Shown here: piece after piece, positions 7,501 to 10,921 of the stretch
Position numbering within the stretch: the first letter of the stretch is position 1
Layout: each line of letters begins with the position of its first letter
Origin: UBA1231 sp045123185
GTDB lineage: Bacteria; Bacillota_I; Bacilli_A; ML615J-28; CAG-313
Direction of reading: 5' to 3'
Assembly (NCBI GenBank): GCA_045123185.1
Contig: JBGVIL010000124.1
Coordinates: 1 to 10,921 of the forward strand
DNA: 10,921 nucleotides
Translations under genes and position numbers: made by a program
Notes under the pieces: generated by a model
Database searches by the model: none
Told to the model about the DNA's origin: nothing
What the model saw: the letters and a program-made list of their open reading frames with translations, nothing else

Positions 7501-10031
7501 ACAATACTACTGCTCCTAGCATTAAAATCACTGTATCTGCCAATGTGATGAATACAAGAAGTGGTGTGCTAAATATACCAGTTTCTACAACTTACAACGG
7601 CAAATCTTACAGTTGCAACAAGAAGTTCAGTTATTCGCTATCTTTAGATGGTACACCAGCTTCTTCATGTAAAATAAATGCTTCAAGTAATGTATTTATG
7701 AGTGGTGATGGTGGTACAACTTATAGCCCAAGCACCTTGACATTTACAGGAAGTTTTGTCGAGTGTTCATTTAGCAAGTGGCAATATTTAGATACTGTAG
7801 TAGGAGCATGGAAAGATGTGTCTAGTGGTTCAAATGGTTTCACTTTAAGTGGCAATAATCTTATTTTAGCTGTAACAAGTAGTCTATTTAATGAGAAAGG
7901 TGGAACTATAAGTATTAGGTTAAAAACCGATAAGTCTGGTGTATATGACACTATAACTGTTAGTAAAATAACACAAATAGATGATATAAGTAAAGATTTA
8001 GAGAATATAAGAAGCAAAATTACACAAACAAACTATAATTGGAAAGCTTCATTTAGTACAGCAAATGCTACTAATATGCTATTTGATGGTGATTTTGACA
8101 AGCCTATAAGCAAATGCAATTGGGCAATCCTAAATAGCAATAGCACAATGGAATATTCTACTGTAAATGCTTATCCATTCTATGAGAACCATGTATCTCT
8201 AGCAACTAGATTCAAATATGATACTGAGTGTGGTGTTCAATATAGTTTAGATTTAGAATTAAAAGCAAATACTGATTATGTATATCAAGCTTATATATAT
8301 GTAGATGATGATAGTTTAATAAGTTCTTCTGAAAATATGCCATTATCTTATTGGACTTGGACTGGTGATAATCCTAGCAATATGAATAGCACAACTTCTG
8401 ATATTATAGATTATAGTCAAATCCTATATAGTGGTAGATATAATCTAGTGTATGTGCATTTCAAGACTAAGGACTTAGAAGAAGCTATAAAATGCAGATT
8501 ATTTATTAAAGGTAAAACTAATAAAAGTGGTAATGTTCAAGTATTATATATTCGTGAAGTATGTTTTAGAGAGCGTGATACTGTAGCACCTTATTGTGGA
8601 AATTCTAATGAAGTAATAGCTGGTGTTACAACAATCGACATGAACGGCGTAACTGTCGAACATACACTATGTAATACGAGAACTGAAATGACTGCTAACG
8701 GCTTCTATGTAATCGGTAAAGATTCTAATGAAGAAGATATAACAGTAGCAGAATTAGGTAGCAAAGAAGCTTGGTCTCAATTAAAAGTTGATAAAGTGTT
8801 CGCCAATAATATCGAAAATATTTATGAGGGAGATGCTAATTTATATGTTGACCATTCAGCAACCGTTGCTGGTGATGGTACATCTGATAAACCATTTAAC
8901 TCATTTGTTCAATTAAAAGAACATTTAGAAGCAAATCCAGTTATTAATAAAGATATTTATATAGTGGTTAGAGACCCTGGATTTGTAATAAATGAACAGT
9001 TACGCCTTGATAGATTAAAGGGTACTGGTTTCATTAAAATAACCCTAGAAGATACATTAGTTATAGCTAATGCTGGAAGTGGTCAATTCTGTATGGAATT
9101 TCATCAAATACCTAAATGGGTGTGGATTGTAAGTGGAAGAGAGTTCGGAAGTTCCACAACTGGTGCAGTATTACAAGATGGTGGAAATGGTGACGGTCAT
9201 GGAATATATGCTACAGATGTTGATAGATTAGAAATAGATTCTCTTACTATAGCTTGTAAAAATTATGGAATACTTACCGAAAGAAGTTATGTGTATACTT
9301 GGCACATGGATTTCGGCAAGTGTTATAACGCTATAGAATTAAGGTATCAATCTATATATTACAGTTCAGATGATGTTGGTTCTTGTACTGATTTCATTAG
9401 ATTAAAGAGTGGTTCGTTTGCTTATTGGGGTTGTGGAACAGTAAGACCACAAGGTAATGTACAGGAGTCTAATGGTTTATATTATGACCATGGAAAATCT
9501 TTAACACCTACTGCTTCACCTAGATATCCAAATAGTAATCCAAGTGTTCCGAGTACAAGCGGTCAAACATTTACTTATACGTATGATTGGACATCTCATA
9601 AAACATACCAATACCAATGGTCAAATTGGGGCGATTCCGATTGTAAACAAGGTTCTTGGGGCTATGGTTTAAGAGGAGGTCATATGTTCTTTGATATATC
9701 TACCTTAAGAAGTCAAATGTCTGGAACTGTTCAAGACGGAAACACTATAACACTTACAAGAGCTGGTAGTGGAGGTGAAAGTGGAGGAGCTAATGTTTAT
9801 ATAAATGGTTCAACTTGTAGTTCTGCAAATGGAACACCATCATATGGTGGACAAACACATTTAGGGACATTAGCTTGGGGTGAAACTAAGACATTCACAT
9901 TACCTAAAGAGATTGTACAAGGATTGGTTAACGGAACATACAACTCATTAGCTGTTTATGTAAATTCTACAGCAAGTAATTGTTATTTAAATATAGTAAA
10001 TTGTAGTATAACACTAAAAACTAAGAAATAA
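4551..10031 (+). CDS. Giant tail hub-fibre fusion, probable receptor-binding tail tip protein
   Basis: An 1826-residue protein that appears to combine the tail hub and the host-binding fibre. Residues 1-350 look like a Tal/gp27-type hub domain of Firmicute phages (early strands with NGREWRTRIIFDNG, an IGATQGKQLEVVLL segment, then FNMGQYWKVESVEQRDSQTV). Residues about 345-370 are a short helical linker. About 371-475 form one beta-rich domain. Residues 476-680, 820-1035 and 1038-1143 are Ig-like repeats. Two copies of a 67-68-residue YLWNYE module lie at 681-815. Residues 1144-1170 are a helical linker. From NMLFDGDFD (1175) to about 1355 the protein resembles a jelly-roll carbohydrate-binding module. 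A fibre shaft motif, DMNGVTVEH, starts at 1363. Residues 1431-1640 look like a right-handed beta-helix, and 1672-1826 are a C-terminal binding-type domain. Domain calls are by pattern, not by search. I see no lysozyme or peptidase motif. Alternative name: prophage endopeptidase/tail-associated protein. Confidence 0.9.
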   Translation: MFDARNVMYNGREWRTRIIFDNGTTIFDETTICSWEITCEQDTSKIIGATQGKQLEVVLLADVGTNLNGTFKLEVGEYYYDKVEEKYKTYWFNMGQYWKVESVEQRDSQTVCLTAFDPMVYLFGEDKYREGGNSTEITTTELKAHIEQEYGITIDATIPEFTIMNPYLETYRDCISYLAMISSSNAFFKNDSMTIKFVPLVPKATPDLAIDGEFYYNISFDRSEFKVKKIELDMGTGFGYSRGEGTADETVTLQMPYATQLITDEIYNNLNGYTQEGISCKFLAHPALESFDTLKLTDVYGNVHLTEINGYKLSFSGGLSMELNTQIMSASNTTTNYVESTLRTKIQIEADKILSIVEAEYQKKDAILTPKASKENIVIVLDEDMTPSIDNSINITFSVLKNHTDEEVPCVIKSVTLSDDNITAEYTNTTNVLTIKASTSRVFTAEEGYIDVVIETPEGDTYMRLFWSTTINTIENPLLILSAPTQTFTRANKLANFSPSTITITASTVRCDVKAWKYSTDNGSTFTGAVSGSNGLTISNNKLTIANNSTLFNSTKNVIIKAESDEVSDTITISKVEDADMIYIMLSNENHTFPATNDGKAVPDSTTIEVYGFKGIDEAPVTIGSINGLPTGMTASINGNIITISVTNKMNTLSGSLNIPITCEGISFTKKFSYSLAVSGGKGISEVVEYYLATDKKTGVTVDDGFDTIVPELTIDFPYLWNYEVIRYTDGTEDATEPALIGTYSEDGKGIDSIVEYYLISSKSTGITTSSSGWLTTIPTLTAENKYLWNYEEIVYTDGTSDTTDPVVIGVYGDKGENASWVKIETTSQVFKLIGTSYSPSTITLSPTFNNSTYSKWLYSTNNGSTWTNVTSGSNGLTINKNKLIIANTCSLFTDSINVLQFKVTGTNNAVDIMSIMRIQDGVDAFTVILDNEAHTFTANYEGYAMAQEITLGLLGYVGDDSCKLTVGTITGQPTGLTTTISNNNTTAPSIKITVSANVMNTRSGVLNIPVSTTYNGKSYSCNKKFSYSLSLDGTPASSCKINASSNVFMSGDGGTTYSPSTLTFTGSFVECSFSKWQYLDTVVGAWKDVSSGSNGFTLSGNNLILAVTSSLFNEKGGTISIRLKTDKSGVYDTITVSKITQIDDISKDLENIRSKITQTNYNWKASFSTANATNMLFDGDFDKPISKCNWAILNSNSTMEYSTVNAYPFYENHVSLATRFKYDTECGVQYSLDLELKANTDYVYQAYIYVDDDSLISSSENMPLSYWTWTGDNPSNMNSTTSDIIDYSQILYSGRYNLVYVHFKTKDLEEAIKCRLFIKGKTNKSGNVQVLYIREVCFRERDTVAPYCGNSNEVIAGVTTIDMNGVTVEHTLCNTRTEMTANGFYVIGKDSNEEDITVAELGSKEAWSQLKVDKVFANNIENIYEGDANLYVDHSATVAGDGTSDKPFNSFVQLKEHLEANPVINKDIYIVVRDPGFVINEQLRLDRLKGTGFIKITLEDTLVIANAGSGQFCMEFHQIPKWVWIVSGREFGSSTTGAVLQDGGNGDGHGIYATDVDRLEIDSLTIACKNYGILTERSYVYTWHMDFGKCYNAIELRYQSIYYSSDDVGSCTDFIRLKSGSFAYWGCGTVRPQGNVQESNGLYYDHGKSLTPTASPRYPNSNPSVPSTSGQTFTYTYDWTSHKTYQYQWSNWGDSDCKQGSWGYGLRGGHMFFDISTLRSQMSGTVQDGNTITLTRAGSGGESGGANVYINGSTCSSANGTPSYGGQTHLGTLAWGETKTFTLPKEIVQGLVNGTYNSLAVYVNSTASNCYLNIVNCSITLKTKK
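5976..6590 (+). repeat. Ig-like module pair, copy 1 (subdomains a+b)
   Basis: Residues 476-680 of the hub-fibre protein. Subdomain a carries SPSTITI, a W-x-YSTDNGSTF strand, SGSNGLTI at 531 and a TITISKVED end. Subdomain b carries N-x-x-HTF, LPTGMT, an MNTLSG-x-LNIPI strand and KKFSYSL at its end. The same landmarks recur in the same order in copy 2. These are beta-sandwich spacer or weak glycan-binding modules typical of phage fibres. Confidence 0.75.
6591..6995 (+). repeat. Tandem 67-68-residue YLWNYE modules with collagen-like Gly junctions
   Basis: Two copies start at 6591 (residue 681) and 6792 (residue 748). Both open with GKGI, then (V/I)VEYYL, K-x-TG(V/I)T, a P-x-LT segment, YLWNYE-x-I-x-YTDGT, and end in IG-x-Y before a Gly-rich joint (SEDGKG, then GDKGEN). 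Counted by eye, a little over half of the aligned residues are identical. From memory, this module is widespread in Firmicute phage tail proteins. Here the pair sits between Ig copies 1 and 2. Confidence 0.8.
7008..7655 (+). repeat. Ig-like module pair, copy 2 (subdomains a+b)
   Basis: Residues 820-1035. It repeats the landmarks of copy 1: YSPSTITL, SKWLYSTNNGSTW, SGSNGLTI (872), D-N-E-A-HTF, QPTGLT, MNTRSGVLNIPV and KKFSYSL. The SGSNG landmark is 341 residues after that of copy 1. That gap equals a copy of about 205-216 residues plus the two YLWNYE modules. Confidence 0.75.
7662..7979 (+). repeat. Ig-like module, copy 3 (subdomain a only)
   Basis: Residues 1038-1143. It has YSPSTLTF, SKWQY, SGSNGFTL (1092) and DTITVSKI, matching subdomain a of copies 1 and 2. 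It then runs straight into a helical linker (DDISKDLENIRSKI) with no subdomain b. The SGSNG landmark falls 220 residues after that of copy 2, which is one full a+b period. Confidence 0.75.
8829..9452 (+). other. Predicted right-handed beta-helix region of the fibre
   Basis: Residues about 1427-1634 of the hub-fibre protein. It opens with NLYVDHSATVAGDGTSDKPF, the usual lead-in to pectate-lyase-like beta-helices (a Y-V-D/N start, then a GDGTS-x-x-PF turn and a helix). Short alternating strands follow, with phrases such as GHGIYATDVDRLEIDSLTIA and KNYGILTERS. In phage fibres this fold either forms the shaft or carries glycan-degrading activity. I cannot identify catalytic residues, so activity is unproven. 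Confidence 0.65.
9564..10028 (+). other. C-terminal receptor-binding-type domain of the fibre
   Basis: Residues 1672-1826. The segment begins with aromatic-rich strands (FTYTYDWTSH, YQYQWSNWG), then FFDISTLRSQMSG and a Gly-rich stretch, then LGTLAWGETKTFTLPKEIVQGL and a final strand ending in TLKTKK. The LAWGETKTFTLPK-type segment recurs, as I recall it, at the C-termini of many Firmicute phage fibres and is thought to lie in a host-binding head. The many exposed Trp and Tyr residues fit glycan binding. This is inference. Confidence 0.6.
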
Positions 10032-10032
10032 T

Positions 10033-10039
10033 AGGAGGT
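10033..10039 (+). promoter_or_regulatory. Ribosome binding site of the 109-residue gene
   Basis: AGGAGGT begins 2 bases after the hub-fibre stop codon. The GGAGG core ends 12 bases before the ATG at 10051, a long spacing. No better in-frame start is nearer. Confidence 0.8.
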
Positions 10040-10050
10040 TAGATAAAATT

Positions 10051-10380
10051 ATGATACTTAAAAATAAATCTTTAATCGAAAAATGTCTTGAAATATATGA
10101 AACAGATTATGTAAACGGTGGTGAAGTATTAATATTAAAAGTATATTGTACTTCCATAGATGGTGGAGTATTCTCTTTAAACGCTCCACAAATCTTCAAC
10201 CAAGCCGTATATGAAGCAAATAAAGTTGAATATAATGCAAAGATACAAGAATTTAGAAATAGCTGTAATATAAATGATACAGATTCTACTTTATTAGCTT
10301 CTGAAATAGAACAGTTAAAGGCTGACAATGAGAAAATTATGTTAGCTATAGCAGAGCTTGTTGAGGGTGGTGAAGTATAA
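10051..10380 (+). CDS. Unrecognised small tail-operon protein with a C-terminal coiled coil
   Basis: 109 residues, with no signal peptide or membrane segment. The first half (MILKNKSLIEKCLEIYETDY, then GGEVLILKVYCTSIDGGVFS) mixes a helix and strands. Residues about 50-72 (NQAVYEANKVEYNAKIQEF) and 82-105 (ASEIEQLKADNEKIMLAIAEL) look like coiled-coil helices. I do not recognise the family. It lies 19 bases after the fibre gene, and its stop overlaps the next start in TAATG, so it belongs to the tail-tip cassette. Possible roles are a fibre assembly chaperone or a small structural tip protein. Both are guesses from position and coiled-coil content. Confidence 0.85.
   Translation: MILKNKSLIEKCLEIYETDYVNGGEVLILKVYCTSIDGGVFSLNAPQIFNQAVYEANKVEYNAKIQEFRNSCNINDTDSTLLASEIEQLKADNEKIMLAIAELVEGGEV
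10363..10372 (+). promoter_or_regulatory. Internal ribosome binding site for translational coupling
   Basis: GAGGGTGGTG lies inside the last codons of the 109-residue gene, 7 bases before the ATG at 10380. With the TAATG stop-start overlap (10378-10382), it points to coupled translation of the two genes. Confidence 0.65.
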
Positions 10381-10769
10381 TGATAAGTAAAAATGTCACA
10401 TTAACAATAAATCAAGATAATGTTAAGTTATCAAGTAAACTTATAGCATATGTTGAAGATGGAGCTTTCGCTTGGAATATGAAGCTTGTCAATAATCCTT
10501 ATATTTTCGATAATGATGACAATAGTTTTATGGCAAGTGTAATAATAATGAAGCCAGATAAATCCTTCATGAATATTAATTGTGATGTTATTAATAAAGA
10601 TACTGTAGTAATATCAGTACCTAAGTCATATATTGATGAATTAGATGAAAGTGGTACGTTCCTCTTCCAAATAAGATTACATTCAGATATGGATAAAAAC
10701 GGTAGATTTGTCGATAGCGTAAGTTTACCACCATTTACTGCTGAAATTAAAAGAAGAATTGATATGTAA
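10380..10769 (+). CDS. BppU N-terminal-domain-like small baseplate protein
   Basis: 129 residues, beta-rich, with no signal peptide. The order of elements resembles the N-terminal domain of the BppU family of baseplate upper proteins: an opening strand (ISKNVTLTINQDN), a strand ending in an 'xMKPDxS' turn (VIIMKPDKSFMNINCDV), a VVISVPKSYIDELDESG helix-turn, a FLFQIRLHSD strand and a final SLPPFTAEIKRRI strand. In known BppU proteins this domain anchors a fibre to the tail tip and is followed by a long extension. Here it stands alone. Its start overlaps the previous stop by one base, and its stop overlaps the next start in the same way. It may be an adaptor that docks a fibre encoded elsewhere, or a minimal tip protein. 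The family call is by pattern only. Confidence 0.85.
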   Translation: MISKNVTLTINQDNVKLSSKLIAYVEDGAFAWNMKLVNNPYIFDNDDNSFMASVIIMKPDKSFMNINCDVINKDTVVISVPKSYIDELDESGTFLFQIRLHSDMDKNGRFVDSVSLPPFTAEIKRRIDM

Positions 10770-10897
10770 TGATAGAACTATATGTAAAGATGTTTAAAAA
10801 ACATATGATAAAAAATATAAATGACGTACCAATACTTTATAGAGAAAAAGTGAAAGAGACATTAATAAAAGAGAATATAGAATTTGATGAAGAGTAG
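10769..10897 (+). CDS. CD1375-family-like micro-protein (42 residues)
   Basis: ATG at 10769 overlaps the preceding stop codon (TAATG, 10767-10771) and the frame runs to TAG at 10895. The product opens MIELYVKMFKKHMIKNINDV, continues PILYREKVKETL and ends in an acidic tail. The pattern L/I-Y-V, a Lys-rich helix, a (T/N)I-x-DVP turn, then Y-R-E-K-V-x-x-x-L matches what I recall of CD1375-family proteins. These are roughly 40-residue products found near XkdX and holin genes in clostridial prophages. Their function is not known to me. There is no strong ribosome binding site of its own (only AAGAAG at 10751), so translation probably depends on coupling. The stop codon lies inside the terminator stem that follows. 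Confidence 0.75.
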   Translation: MIELYVKMFKKHMIKNINDVPILYREKVKETLIKENIEFDEE

Positions 10898-10921
10898 TTG
10901 TTATTATGACTACTCTTTTTT
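10890..10921 (+). terminator. Rho-independent terminator at the end of the tail cassette
   Basis: AGAGTAGT (10891-10898) pairs with ACTACTCT (10909-10916). The stem can extend by A10890-T10917 at the base and by G-T pairs at the top. A run of six T (10916-10921) reaches the window edge and may continue. The stem includes the TAG stop codon of the 42-residue gene (10895-10897). It marks the end of the transcript from the tail genes, or at least strong attenuation before the next late genes. Confidence 0.88.

Noticed and set aside
1..10921. Defence system, CRISPR array, diversity-generating retroelement, integrase or attachment site
   Set aside because: No direct-repeat-spacer pattern, reverse transcriptase, recombinase or tRNA-like end was seen. 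The fibre C-terminus also lacks a visible template/variable repeat pair within the window.

Overview
This window is part of the late tail module of a tailed phage or prophage. The tail looks long and non-contractile (siphovirus-like), and the host is probably a low-GC Firmicute in or near the Clostridia. The host call rests on several things. The DNA is strongly AT-rich, with AGA as the main arginine codon and many ATA isoleucine codons. The Shine-Dalgarno sites are very strong (AGGAGG, AGGAGGTGAT). The gene content matches clostridial prophage tail operons. All genes are on the + strand and tightly packed, and no tRNA, rRNA, CRISPR array, insertion sequence or integrase is visible.

Layout. 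1-4094: tape measure protein, with its true 5' end outside the window. It has a coiled-coil N-terminus, a TP901-type core, a Gly-Ser linker, membrane-like hydrophobic stretches, a 41-residue Trp-rich repeat array and the conserved C-terminal GGEAGAEG-type motif. 4095-4171: the only sizeable gap (77 bases), holding a perfect 9-bp hairpin without a T-tract and a strong ribosome binding site. 4172-4534: a 120-residue small tail protein, resembling the family I recall as DUF6711, in the slot where siphophages usually encode the distal tail protein. 4551-10031: a very large (1826-residue) hub-fibre fusion. Its N-terminal third-of-a-thousand residues look like a tail hub (Tal/gp27-like), followed by Ig-like repeats, two tandem YLWNYE modules, a jelly-roll-like module, a fibre shaft motif, a predicted right-handed beta-helix and a C-terminal receptor-binding-like domain. 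10051-10380: an unrecognised 109-residue protein with a C-terminal coiled coil. 10380-10769: a 129-residue protein resembling a free-standing BppU N-terminal domain. 10769-10897: a 42-residue micro-protein of the CD1375 type, missed by ordinary length cut-offs. 10890-10921: a Rho-independent terminator that contains that gene's stop codon and ends the operon at the window edge.

How it works together (inference from family knowledge). The tape measure sets tail length and occupies the tail lumen. The 120-residue protein and the N-terminus of the giant protein would close the distal end of the tail tube. The long C-terminal part of the giant protein would reach out and bind a cell-surface glycan. 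The three small downstream genes form a translationally coupled cassette (two TAATG overlaps) of tip accessory proteins. No holin, endolysin or separate receptor-binding gene is in the window.

I do not see an unknown defence or mobile system here. The unusual points are the compressed tail tip (no standard-size Dit, hub and fibre fused), the modular repeat architecture of the fibre, the 41-residue tape-measure repeats, and the coupled small-gene cassette.
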